Source: Gayadomonas joobiniege G7 (GTDB lineage: Bacteria > Pseudomonadota > Gammaproteobacteria > Enterobacterales > Alteromonadaceae). Taken from it: a stretch of 64,000 bases of DNA. The stretch covers positions 620,001 to 684,000 of the forward strand of contig NZ_AMRX01000006.1 in NCBI RefSeq assembly GCF_000300815.1. Direction: 5' to 3'. The position numbers were made by a program, and so were the translations under genes. Shown piece after piece: positions 28,313 to 36,846 of the stretch. The notes under the pieces were generated by a model. It was not told the DNA's origin and did not search any database. It saw only the letters and a list, made by a program, of their open reading frames with translations. Within the stretch, counting starts at the first letter, position 1, and each line of letters starts with the position of its first letter.

Positions 28313-29788
28313 TTAATTTTTTCGTATGCGATTTAACTCAGCCAATAGCTCAGTAACCTTTTCCGGACGCTGTGCCGCAAGATTTATTTGCTCGCTTGGA
28401 TCATCTGCTAAATTATAAAGTTGATAAGGCGATTGCCCAGGTTTAACGTCTAGCTTTTTAGGTTTACTAAAGCCACCGCTACCTAGTCCTTCAATTAGTT
28501 TCCAATCCCCCACACGAATAGCAAAATGCCCCGAAAACGAGTGGTGAATCATCGCTGGTCGCTTGTAGTTTTGTGTAACAAGCTTGCCTAACAATGGTTT
28601 AGAAAAATCATATGAATCAGGTGCTGAACCGTCTGCTGGTTTTACCTTTACGATGCTTGCTAAAGTTCGCATCACGTCATTTAATACCACTGGGATATTT
28701 GACTGGCTGTCTGCCAAAACTTTTTCAGGCCACTTAACAATAAGCGGCACTCTGTGGCCCCCTTCATAAATATCTGCTTTTTGGCCGCGCCAAGGACCAT
28801 TGGCTAAATGACCATATTTTTCTATTTGATGCGGCCACCAATTCGCTCCGTTGTCTGACGAGAAAATAACAAGGGTATTCTTTTCGATGCCCGACGCTTT
28901 AATCGCAGCCGTTATTTTTCCTACCATAGCATCTGTATAAGCTGCAAAATCGCCGTAATACCCCACCTCAGTTGAGCCTTTGAATTTACCCACCGGCAGC
29001 CAAGGCGTATGCGGCGACGTTAGTGAAAAATACATAAAAAATGGTTTATCTTGTTGCGAGGCCTGATGAATCTTTTCTACGGCTTTATCCGTAATTAAAG
29101 GAAGTACCTCTTCGTGCTTAAACCCTTGACCAATTTCATCGGGCCGCCAAAAACCGCCACCATTATGACGTCTGTGTTTGCTGCCTGCTATTTTGTCACC
29201 ATTTAGGGGGGTAATGACCTGTTCGTTTTCAATTAATACATACGGTCCCATATCGAGCGATGCCGCAATCCCATAAAAATAATCAAAGCCCACCGCATTC
29301 GGACCTGGCGCTAAGCGACCTCGATAGTCGGGTTTGTTAGTACCTATGCCTAAATGCCATTTGCCCACCATCAGCGTATTATAATCGGCGCGCTTCAGCA
29401 AACTTGGTAAGGTTTCTGTGGTAAGATCTATCATCAGAGGCGATCTGCCGTTTAAAACACCTTTTTTTAATTGAGTTCGCCAGGCATAACGCCCCGTTAA
29501 TAAAGAATAACGCGATGGTGTGCAAACGGCGGACGATGAATGAGCATCGGTAAATATCATACCTTCGTTAGCGAGCATATTTAAATTGGGTGTTGGCACT
29601 TTTGTCTCTGGGTTATATTTTTGTATATCACCCCAGCCCATATCGTCGGCAAATATAATTACGATATTAGGTTTTTTATGCTCAGCGACACTGACGTTTT
29701 TTGTTCCTGGCTCAGCATCTGGCTGAGCACATGCCACTAGCAGAGTTAATGTGTATAACCATATAGCGACTACTCTAAATTTTTTCAT
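28313..29788 (-). CDS. S1-type sulfatase lipoprotein
   Basis: Arylsulfatase-family enzyme of 491 aa. A lipobox ending at Cys20 (LLVAC) predicts a membrane-anchored lipoprotein. The motif CTPSRYSLLTGRY holds Cys89, the residue converted to formylglycine, in the C-type form that needs a maturase (none seen here). Metal and sulfate ligands are suggested by FADDMGWGD, GKWHLG and SSDNGAN. It is the first gene of an operon with the GH29 fucosidase. The exact sulfate ester cannot be told. Confidence 0.92.
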   Translation of the reverse strand: MKKFRVVAIWLYTLTLLVACAQPDAEPGTKNVSVAEHKKPNIVIIFADDMGWGDIQKYNPETKVPTPNLNMLANEGMIFTDAHSSSAVCTPSRYSLLTGRYAWRTQLKKGVLNGRSPLMIDLTTETLPSLLKRADYNTLMVGKWHLGIGTNKPDYRGRLAPGPNAVGFDYFYGIAASLDMGPYVLIENEQVITPLNGDKIAGSKHRRHNGGGFWRPDEIGQGFKHEEVLPLITDKAVEKIHQASQQDKPFFMYFSLTSPHTPWLPVGKFKGSTEVGYYGDFAAYTDAMVGKITAAIKASGIEKNTLVIFSSDNGANWWPHQIEKYGHLANGPWRGQKADIYEGGHRVPLIVKWPEKVLADSQSNIPVVLNDVMRTLASIVKVKPADGSAPDSYDFSKPLLGKLVTQNYKRPAMIHHSFSGHFAIRVGDWKLIEGLGSGGFSKPKKLDVKPGQSPYQLYNLADDPSEQINLAAQRPEKVTELLAELNRIRKN

Positions 29789-30023
29789 TGCTTAATCAAC
29801 CTTTTATTAGTATTTACTGTTGTTAGGTCGCAACCAAAACAAGATCACTTGAACACTTATATTTAAACAAACAGTTAAAAAGCCAAAAAACGCAAGATTA
29901 ATTGTTCACATGAATTGATCTGGTGGTCTCTATGTGTGTTTTAATAATTGTTTAATCAATATGAAGGACAATTTTCATGCTCAGCAAATACAGTTTGTTT
30001 ATTAATAAAACTGGAGTCGAGTT

Positions 30024-31853
30024 ATGAAAATTAAAACACTAACACTATTATCTAGCGCTGCAATCGCATTGGCTGGTTGTAAAATCAGCCTGACAGAAGA
30101 ACAAGATCCCAATACCGAAACCCAACATAAAGCAATTTCATTACAAGTATTACACACGAACGATCACCACTCTCATTTTGAAAGCCAGCAATTTACGTTG
30201 GCACTCGATTACGATACGAATCAAGCTGGCGCTGAATCTGTGCAAGTTCAGCTCGGTGGTTTTTCTAAAATTTCTAGTGCGATTAAAGAATATCGTACCG
30301 ACAACACCTTGGTTTTAAACAATGGTGAGTTAAACGGCACCTTATATTTCAGCTTATTTAAAGGGGAAGTCGATTTTAAAGTTTTTAACCTATTAGAGAT
30401 AGACGCATACCAACTCGGTAATCATGAATTTGATGAAGGTGATGCAAGACTCGCCGAGCTTATAGATATGGCAAACTTTCCGCTGTTAACCGCCAACATT
30501 AATGCTACACAAGCCAGCCCTTTATATGGTAAAGACATTCATCCTTATATAATCAAAAAAATTGACGGTGAAAAAATTGCCATTATAGGTGTATTAAAAG
30601 TCGAAAAAACCAAAGAGTCGTCTTTGGTATCTGACGACGTTGAATTTTTTGACGAAATCGAAACCGTTAAACAATACGTCAAAGAAGTCACTGATAAAGG
30701 TATCAATAAAATCATTGTATTAAGTCATTTAGGTTATGATTTCGACCAAATACTTGCCGCCCAAACCAAGGACATAGACTTAATTATCGGCGGCGATACG
30801 CATAACCTTTTAGACTCCACTGGAGAGATTGCTTCAATGGGGTTGCCAGTCGATGGTGAGTTTCCAACGTTGGCACAGAATGCTGACGGCAAAAACACTT
30901 ATATTGTGCAAGCATGGGAATATGCTAAAGCCCTTGGCCGTTTAAATATAGATTTTGATAAAAACGGTGAGATCACTCAAATTCACGGTGTAACAGAATT
31001 ATTAGTAGAAAATAATTTTAAGGTAAAAGATAGCCAAGGTGCTTGGGTAGAGGCAGACAGTACTAGCGAACAAATGATCCTCAGCCGATTAAACGCGTTA
31101 AAAAGCATTCGCACAATAGAAGATGACCAAGAAGTTGAAACTCTATTAACCGAGTACAAAAATAAATTAGAAGAGTACAGCAATCAAGTGATCGGCTCTA
31201 TCGAGCAAACCATGCCGTTTACACGAATACCGGCCGCATTTGAACCCGGCCAAACCCCAACGGGAAGTTATTCAGCTTATGTTGTGGCTGATGCTTTTAT
31301 GAAATATTTACCCAAAGCCGATGTTGCCATTCAAAATGCCGGCGGCGTACGTGGACCGCTAAACCAGGGTGAATTTACCGTTGCCGATGCTTATACCATA
31401 TTGCCGTTTTCTAATACCGTAGTCACAATCGATATGACAGGCGCCGAGATATTAAAAGTGCTTAACCAAGGTGCTGCGTATTCTCAAAGCATTAGCGGAT
31501 CAACCGGCGCTATGCCCTACGCTTCCCACCTGCGTTATGACTTAATTTTAGATGGCGAAAATACCCGTATCGAAAACTTAGAAGTTAAAAGTAAAACCAG
31601 CGGAGAATGGTCAGCTATAGATATGAACGCAACCTATTCTGTTGCTACCAATTCATTTACCGCACTTGGCAAAGATGGCTACCTAACCTTTGCGGATGTC
31701 CGTGCGGAAAACCCGGATGCGTTTGAAGAGTCAGATGTTGCTTACGCTGTGCCTTTAATCGAGTATTTTACCGAGACACTGCCAAACGGCCAATTAGGTG
31801 ATATTAATTTAGCCGATTATTGTTTTAAATCAGTCACAGTTGCCGCCGAGTAG
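30024..31853 (+). CDS. 5'-nucleotidase / UshA-family lipoprotein
   Basis: Metallophosphoesterase of 609 aa with a lipobox ending at Cys19 (LAGC). The N-terminal domain shows LHTNDHHSHFE, LGNHEFDEGD, VLSHLGYD and GGDTHN as metal ligands. The C-terminal 5'-nucleotidase domain shows NAGGVRGPLNQGEFT and TNSFTALGKDGY. It should hydrolyse nucleotides or related phosphate esters outside the inner membrane. It has its own 235-base upstream region and no operon partner. Its stop codon TAG is the TAG of a REP-like GTAG head at 31850. Confidence 0.92.
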   Translation: MKIKTLTLLSSAAIALAGCKISLTEEQDPNTETQHKAISLQVLHTNDHHSHFESQQFTLALDYDTNQAGAESVQVQLGGFSKISSAIKEYRTDNTLVLNNGELNGTLYFSLFKGEVDFKVFNLLEIDAYQLGNHEFDEGDARLAELIDMANFPLLTANINATQASPLYGKDIHPYIIKKIDGEKIAIIGVLKVEKTKESSLVSDDVEFFDEIETVKQYVKEVTDKGINKIIVLSHLGYDFDQILAAQTKDIDLIIGGDTHNLLDSTGEIASMGLPVDGEFPTLAQNADGKNTYIVQAWEYAKALGRLNIDFDKNGEITQIHGVTELLVENNFKVKDSQGAWVEADSTSEQMILSRLNALKSIRTIEDDQEVETLLTEYKNKLEEYSNQVIGSIEQTMPFTRIPAAFEPGQTPTGSYSAYVVADAFMKYLPKADVAIQNAGGVRGPLNQGEFTVADAYTILPFSNTVVTIDMTGAEILKVLNQGAAYSQSISGSTGAMPYASHLRYDLILDGENTRIENLEVKSKTSGEWSAIDMNATYSVATNSFTALGKDGYLTFADVRAENPDAFEESDVAYAVPLIEYFTETLPNGQLGDINLADYCFKSVTVAAE

Positions 31854-31890
31854 GTTTGCATTACCGCACGCGTTGCAAACAAAAGCAGGC
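31850..31890 (+). repeat. REP-like GTAG hairpin at the nucleotidase stop (unit 4a)
   Basis: GTAG then GTTTGCA, an inner ACCGCACGCG region and TTGCAAAC (ending 31880), then AAAAGCAGGC. It matches the unit at 26603. The stop codon of the upstream gene is part of the GTAG head. Confidence 0.78.
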
Positions 31891-31903
31891 AACATAGTAT
31901 CTT

Positions 31904-31934
31904 GTAGGTCGGGTTCACTGCCAGGTGCACCCGA
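31904..31934 (+). repeat. REP-like GTAG hairpin (unit 4b)
   Basis: GTAG then GTCGGGTTCACTG, a short loop and AGGTGCACCCGA. It is in direct orientation to the unit 54 bases upstream, unlike the inverted pairs elsewhere. Confidence 0.78.
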
Positions 31935-32125
31935 ACCATCAACTCGCTTTATAGGTGTAGCGATCCGTTCTGAATATTCTTCAATTAAATGCCCCTCAAT
32001 AAAATATGTAATAATTTGTTAAACCATGCTAGAGTGCAGCGCAAAGCTAGTTGAATTTTTTGTCAAACGACAAGAATATTTTCACTACGACTGACATTAA
32101 ATTATCGTTGTTTTAAGGTCATATA

Positions 32126-33166
32126 ATGGATTATCGCACTGAAGTGCTCTCTGATATTGATGAGCGAAAACTAATCATAAAATACTTTTCTATCATTGGT
32201 GGCCTCACTACTTTGGTTATGGGCATAATCGGTGTCATAAACCATAATTATCCGCTGTTTTTAGCCTTACTCGGTTCTTCATTGTTATTCTTTTTATCTG
32301 CGGTTTTATCTAAACACGGCCAAATGAACCATTCTGCTTCAATTATTCTATATACCTTGTATGTATTGATGTTTTATCTGGTCTTAACAGGTGGCCATCA
32401 CGGCACTGGTCCTGTTTGGTGTTTTATAGTTCCCTTGGTCACCTTCTTTTTAAGAGGGTTAAAACAAGGCACCTTAGACATAGTCATCTTCACGCTAATC
32501 TCTTTTGTCCTGATAAATATCTCAATCCGCTACTACAACTATTTTGGCGCCTATGATGACCGTTTGGTTAGTTTATACAAACGACTTTTTATCGCGTTTA
32601 TCATTGTAACTATATTAACCGCACTTTATGAATATTTCCGCTCTTTGTATAATAGAAAGTTAGCTGATTTAGCAGAACAAAATCAAGAACTTGCTAACAA
32701 AGACACATTAACAAATTTACCTAATCGTCGCTGTATATCAGACCACTTCAGCAATAAAAAAACACTTAAAAAAACTTACTCTATTGTATTGATCGATATA
32801 GATAACTTTAAACAAATTAACGACCAGTACGGACATGATGTAGGCGATAAGGCACTGCAACATTTTTCTAAAATATTTACCCTCTCGAGCCGACAGACAG
32901 ACACCGCCGCCCGCTGGGGAGGCGAAGAATTTTTATTGGTCCTTGAGCAAACAAATAAATTAGGCGCAACCCAATTCGTCCAAAAGTTACAGAATCAACT
33001 ATCCAGTTACCCGCTTAAAGTGGATAATTTAACCGTTTGTTTTACATTTAGCGCTGGCATTGCTGAAATTGCACCCGATACCCATTTTGATCAAGCGATA
33101 AAACAAGCAGATGATCTGCTGTATAAAGCAAAACGCGGTGGTAAAAACAAAGTATTATCAGATTGA
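32126..33166 (+). CDS. membrane diguanylate cyclase (GGDEF)
   Basis: Protein of 346 aa with about six hydrophobic helices (residues 20-175) including LTGGHHGTGPVW, a short coiled linker, and a C-terminal GGDEF domain (DTLTNLPNRR, DIDNFKQINDQYGHDVGD, signature WGGEEF). It should make cyclic-di-GMP. AAGG upstream supports the ATG. The membrane motif TGGxxxTGxxW is the same as in the GGDEF-EAL protein at 20349. Confidence 0.94.
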   Translation: MDYRTEVLSDIDERKLIIKYFSIIGGLTTLVMGIIGVINHNYPLFLALLGSSLLFFLSAVLSKHGQMNHSASIILYTLYVLMFYLVLTGGHHGTGPVWCFIVPLVTFFLRGLKQGTLDIVIFTLISFVLINISIRYYNYFGAYDDRLVSLYKRLFIAFIIVTILTALYEYFRSLYNRKLADLAEQNQELANKDTLTNLPNRRCISDHFSNKKTLKKTYSIVLIDIDNFKQINDQYGHDVGDKALQHFSKIFTLSSRQTDTAARWGGEEFLLVLEQTNKLGATQFVQKLQNQLSSYPLKVDNLTVCFTFSAGIAEIAPDTHFDQAIKQADDLLYKAKRGGKNKVLSD

Positions 33167-33230
33167 AATAAGTTTACATATCACTTGAGTTTAATAAACG
33201 CTGTCACATGTAACCTAACAGATAATCAGT

Positions 33231-34178
33231 TTACTCAGGCCATTGTTTTGGCGTGATTAAACCCGCGTCAAATAACTGAGACCGCCGCTGCGCAATTGTT
33301 TTTATAAGTTGATCTTTAATTAAACGCACCGTTGGTGATATCAACTGGCGGCTAGGTAATACTAACCACATTTCCGTGAGAGGTATCTTATAATCAGGCA
33401 TAACCCGCTGTAATTTACCTGAAAGCAGATCTTGCGAAATATCGATAACAGACTTTTTTGCAATGCCAACCCCATCAATACACCAACGCCGAACTATGTC
33501 ACCATCATTAACCGCCCTGTTGCTACTAACTTTGCTTTTATATATCTGTCCATCTCGCTCGAATTTCCAGACATCATGTACCACATCATACAATTTGTAC
33601 AAAAGTGCGTTATGATGGCTTAAATCATCTGGTTTTTTTGGCTCACCATGTTTTTTGATATAACTTGGTGATGCACACAAAAAATGAGGAATATTGCAAA
33701 TTTTAAACCCGTGCAAGTTTAAATTTTTAACCGTTTCTTGGGTCATAGCACGAAGCGCTATATCTACCCCGTCGCGGTAAAAATCAGCTCGACTATCTGA
33801 GACGTGTAAACGCAGCGACACTTGAGGATATTCAGCTAGAATATCGTTCAACAATTCTCGCATTAAATTGCGCCCCATTTCTGACGACAAAGCCATTTTA
33901 ATTTCACCGTTGATGGCTTGATTTTTTTCTAGTACTAATGTTTGACCTTCTTGCAAAAGCGCTACCGCTTGCTGGCACAAAGGTAAGTAGCGCTCGCCTT
34001 CTGGTGTTAATCTCAATTGGCGGGTCGTTCTAACAAACATTTGAGCGCCTAACGCCTGTTCAATGCGTTTTAAAGCCATGCTAGCTGCTGAGGAGCTCAT
34101 ATCTAACTGATGAGCCGCAGCAGTGATAGATGCCTGCTCTGCAATTTTTAATAACACCTGTAAGTCAGAAATTTTCAT
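33231..34178 (-). CDS. LysR-family transcriptional regulator
   Basis: DNA-binding regulator of 315 aa with the N-terminal LysR helix-turn-helix (ITAAAHQLDMSSSAASMALKRIEQALG, MFVRTTRQLRLTPEGE) and a substrate-binding-like C-terminal domain. It is divergent from the cupin gene at 34298 with 119 bases between, the standard layout for a LysR target. The inducer is unknown. Confidence 0.93.
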   Translation of the reverse strand: MKISDLQVLLKIAEQASITAAAHQLDMSSSAASMALKRIEQALGAQMFVRTTRQLRLTPEGERYLPLCQQAVALLQEGQTLVLEKNQAINGEIKMALSSEMGRNLMRELLNDILAEYPQVSLRLHVSDSRADFYRDGVDIALRAMTQETVKNLNLHGFKICNIPHFLCASPSYIKKHGEPKKPDDLSHHNALLYKLYDVVHDVWKFERDGQIYKSKVSSNRAVNDGDIVRRWCIDGVGIAKKSVIDISQDLLSGKLQRVMPDYKIPLTEMWLVLPSRQLISPTVRLIKDQLIKTIAQRRSQLFDAGLITPKQWPE

Positions 34179-34297
34179 TCAATCTATTCCGGTTCTATTA
34201 TCCACAATATAACGAAAGTGAATTCAACGCCTGCTGGTTTATTACTCGATAAAAGACTTATAAAGTATTTGTCATTCAGTCTTTAGGAGAATTTACC

Positions 34298-35104
34298 ATG
34301 AAATCAATATTAAAAGTGTCTCTTTTATCGCTAACTTTATCATCTATACCTAGCTGGGCAGCTGACAGCTATACAAAAGTTATTGCAACAAAAGATATAC
34401 AGTGGGGGTACCTGAACCCTTTGCGCGGTGATAAAAGTCCGGGTGCAGCCGATTTGTGGGGTGACAGAACAAAAGACACAGCCACAGGCATGTTAGTGCG
34501 ATTTAAAAAAGGGTTTGAGTCCCCACCCCATATTCATAATATCAGTTATCGCGGCGTGGTCATTCAGGGACTAATGCATAACGACGACCCCACCGCTGGC
34601 AAAATGTGGATGCCAACGGGTTCATTTTGGACACAACCAGCCGGTGAAAATCATACAACGGCGGCCAATGACCAAGAAAACTTAATCTACTTAGAAATAG
34701 ACCAAGGCCCCTACCTAGTGCAGCCCTCTAAAAAAGCATTTGATAACGGCGAACGCCCGCTAAATTTACACAGAGACAATATCGTCTGGTTAAATAACAG
34801 CGATCTTTACGACATAAAAAAGGACGGCGTGAAAGCCGCTTATTTATGGGGTCAAACAGGACAGGTTGGCGGTACTTTAATTAAAGTACCGAGCGGTTTT
34901 GAAGGCTTCATTATCACCGACGCAAACGAGTTTCGTGCTGTCGTAATTGAAGGTGAGTTAACATATCAAGGCAAAAAAACAACTCAATTAGCCGCTGGTA
35001 GCTACTTAGAATCAAGCGGCCAACAGCAGCATAAGTTAATTAACTCAAATGAAGCTGAAGCAATTATTTATCTAAGAACCGACAAAAAATTTATCATCCA
35101 ATAA
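34298..35104 (+). CDS. secreted DUF4437 / ChrR-like cupin protein
   Basis: Protein of 268 aa with a signal peptide cleaved near residue 21 (SWA). Two cupin-like halves are visible: PPHIHNISYRGVVIQG near residues 73-90, with a His pair as metal ligands, and a second half near residues 195-260 containing AVVIEGELTYQG. This pattern fits DUF4437. TAGGAGA upstream supports the start. Probably controlled by the divergent LysR gene. The substrate is unknown. Confidence 0.8.
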   Translation: MKSILKVSLLSLTLSSIPSWAADSYTKVIATKDIQWGYLNPLRGDKSPGAADLWGDRTKDTATGMLVRFKKGFESPPHIHNISYRGVVIQGLMHNDDPTAGKMWMPTGSFWTQPAGENHTTAANDQENLIYLEIDQGPYLVQPSKKAFDNGERPLNLHRDNIVWLNNSDLYDIKKDGVKAAYLWGQTGQVGGTLIKVPSGFEGFIITDANEFRAVVIEGELTYQGKKTTQLAAGSYLESSGQQQHKLINSNEAEAIIYLRTDKKFIIQ

Positions 35105-35109
35105 GCCGT

Positions 35110-35137
35110 CTTGCTGATTCAGTATTGAACCAGCAAG
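35110..35137. terminator. convergent hairpin between cupin and CmcJ-like genes
   Basis: CTTGCTGATTCA, GTAT, TGAACCAGCAAG: a 12-bp stem with one mismatch. It lies just after the cupin stop and overlaps the end of the convergent gene. There is no T-run on either side, so termination is only possible. Confidence 0.45.
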
Positions 35138-35895
35138 CGACTCTCAATGCTTTTTCGTGGTTGCCTCGTTGGCATTTGGTGTAACTCTAATGCACTGTGG
35201 GCAACCGTTTGCAATCCCTTATTATCAAAAACATTAAAAAGGGCCGCCTCATTCGGTGTCATATTAGAACGATACAACCACTGATGCTGGACTGAATAAG
35301 TTAAACCCAATATCTCGCCAATACGATCTGGATATTTTAAAACAATTGTCTCCCAATCGTCTGCAGAAACTGTATTGGGTTGCACAAAACCCAGTGGCCA
35401 TTCAGAAACCGGATGCGCCAAAGGACGCCAGACATTTATAAAAGCAAAGTGTCCACTTAACCAAATTTTTGCTCGTTCGGGTCCTAAAATATCAAACAAC
35501 CTCTGTTTTGCCCCCGCTTCACTAAAGTCACTGTGCACGTTTTTTACCGGCTTACGCGCCTCAGTGTCAGCACTATTTCTAATGGTATGATCATAGGCTA
35601 TCACTTGTCTTGCAGGTAAATGTTTTTTGACCAAGTCGGTCAGTTCAGCTTGATAAAGTTCGGAATTAAAATCATTGTTGATAAAATCAACGTTGTCAAA
35701 ATCGTATTCTGTAAATACTAGTCCATCATTTAAAAAATTAACTAAGCCAGGTCTGTCCCGTTCATCTGCGACATCTACCTGCCGGGCTAACAACTTAGGT
35801 GATATCAGTTGCCCCTTAATGCCGCCGGCATCAATTTGAAAAAACTGAGGCAAATGACTCTTAACATGATAATTAACGGTTGCACGTGCTTTCAT
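35119..35895 (-). CDS. CmcJ/NvfI-family oxidoreductase-like protein
   Basis: Protein of about 258 aa resembling the CmcJ/NvfI/AsqJ-related oxygenases, a family met in secondary metabolism. Supporting segments are VHSDFSEAGAKQR (His and Asp as likely metal ligands), AFINVWRPLAHPVSEWPLGF, YSVQHQWLYRSNM and the C-terminal AHSALELHQMPT with SRLLVQY. The frame is open to 35997, but the ATG at 35895 has AGGGGG upstream and fits the family. It ends tail to tail with the cupin gene. The substrate is unknown. Confidence 0.7.
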   Translation of the reverse strand: MKARATVNYHVKSHLPQFFQIDAGGIKGQLISPKLLARQVDVADERDRPGLVNFLNDGLVFTEYDFDNVDFINNDFNSELYQAELTDLVKKHLPARQVIAYDHTIRNSADTEARKPVKNVHSDFSEAGAKQRLFDILGPERAKIWLSGHFAFINVWRPLAHPVSEWPLGFVQPNTVSADDWETIVLKYPDRIGEILGLTYSVQHQWLYRSNMTPNEAALFNVFDNKGLQTVAHSALELHQMPTRQPRKSIESRLLVQY

Positions 35896-36137
35896 TTCGC
35901 CCCCTGAACTGCGATAAATAGTTAAACTAGGTTTATTAAAACCGGAGGACCATCTTATATACCTATTTATGGATTGATAATAAGAAAAAACAAACAAACA
36001 CTTTTAATATATTTTTGAAAAAACATCGGGTTTTATTTTATAAAAAATATTGAAACAATTTCTTATATCAACGCCATTATCAAAACTAAAATCACAAATA
36101 TACTAGTCGACATAAAAACATCAGAAGGAGTATTTTT

Positions 36138-36794
36138 ATGTCACATGCAATTATTAAAGATTTGAATAGCCGTTACACCGCAAAAAAATTCGATAAAAAC
36201 AAACGTATTCCAGCCGACACCATGCAGGTTATTCTTGAAGCTTTACGTCTTTCAGCTTCGTCAATCAATTCCCAGCCTTGGCGATTTATTGTGATAGAAA
36301 GTGAGCAAGCTAAACAAAGATTTGCCCAATCATTTGATAAAAAACATCAGTTTAATCAGCATCATGCTACTGATGCGTCACATACGATTTTATTGGCTTA
36401 CGACCCTTATTTTAGTTTAGAAAAATTTAAAAAACGGGTAGATGCGGAAGTTAGTTCGGGTCATTTGCCAGCCGATAAATATGATGCCTTTTTAGGGGCT
36501 TATGCGTTTGCAAAAGCCAATACGGATAAACAAGGTTTTAATGGCCATTGGACAAAAGCTCAACTGTATCTGGCACTTGGCAACCTGATGCACACCCTTG
36601 CAAGGCTTGGTATTGACTCAACTCCGATGGAAGGTGTCGATCCTGAGCGGATCGGGGAGCTTTTTGCTGATGAGTTACAAGGACATGTCTGCGAGGTAGC
36701 AGTAGCTATGGGATACCATGATGCAAAAGAAGATTGGAATGCAGGATTACCCAAAGCACGTCTTGCTCAACAAGACATTATGACCATAATATAA
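36138..36794 (+). CDS. NfsB-like nitroreductase family protein
   Basis: FMN-dependent NAD(P)H oxidoreductase of 218 aa. Typical features are the N-terminal RYTAKKFDKNKRIP, the FMN-binding LSASSINSQPWRFIVIES near residues 37-54 and TPMEGVDPERIGE near residue 160. AGAAGGAG upstream supports the start. The physiological substrate of such enzymes is rarely known. The 242 bases before it are A/T-rich with nothing recognised. Confidence 0.92.
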   Translation: MSHAIIKDLNSRYTAKKFDKNKRIPADTMQVILEALRLSASSINSQPWRFIVIESEQAKQRFAQSFDKKHQFNQHHATDASHTILLAYDPYFSLEKFKKRVDAEVSSGHLPADKYDAFLGAYAFAKANTDKQGFNGHWTKAQLYLALGNLMHTLARLGIDSTPMEGVDPERIGELFADELQGHVCEVAVAMGYHDAKEDWNAGLPKARLAQQDIMTII

Positions 36795-36846
36795 GTGACC
36801 TGTGTAAAAGCCAAGTGAGCAAGACTCGTAAACATACCATATCAAA

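Noticed and set aside
22324-31934. Polysaccharide cluster as a repeat-bounded mobile island
   Set aside because: REP-like pairs flank it, but such units mark many intergenic sites here; there is no integrase, transposase or target duplication.
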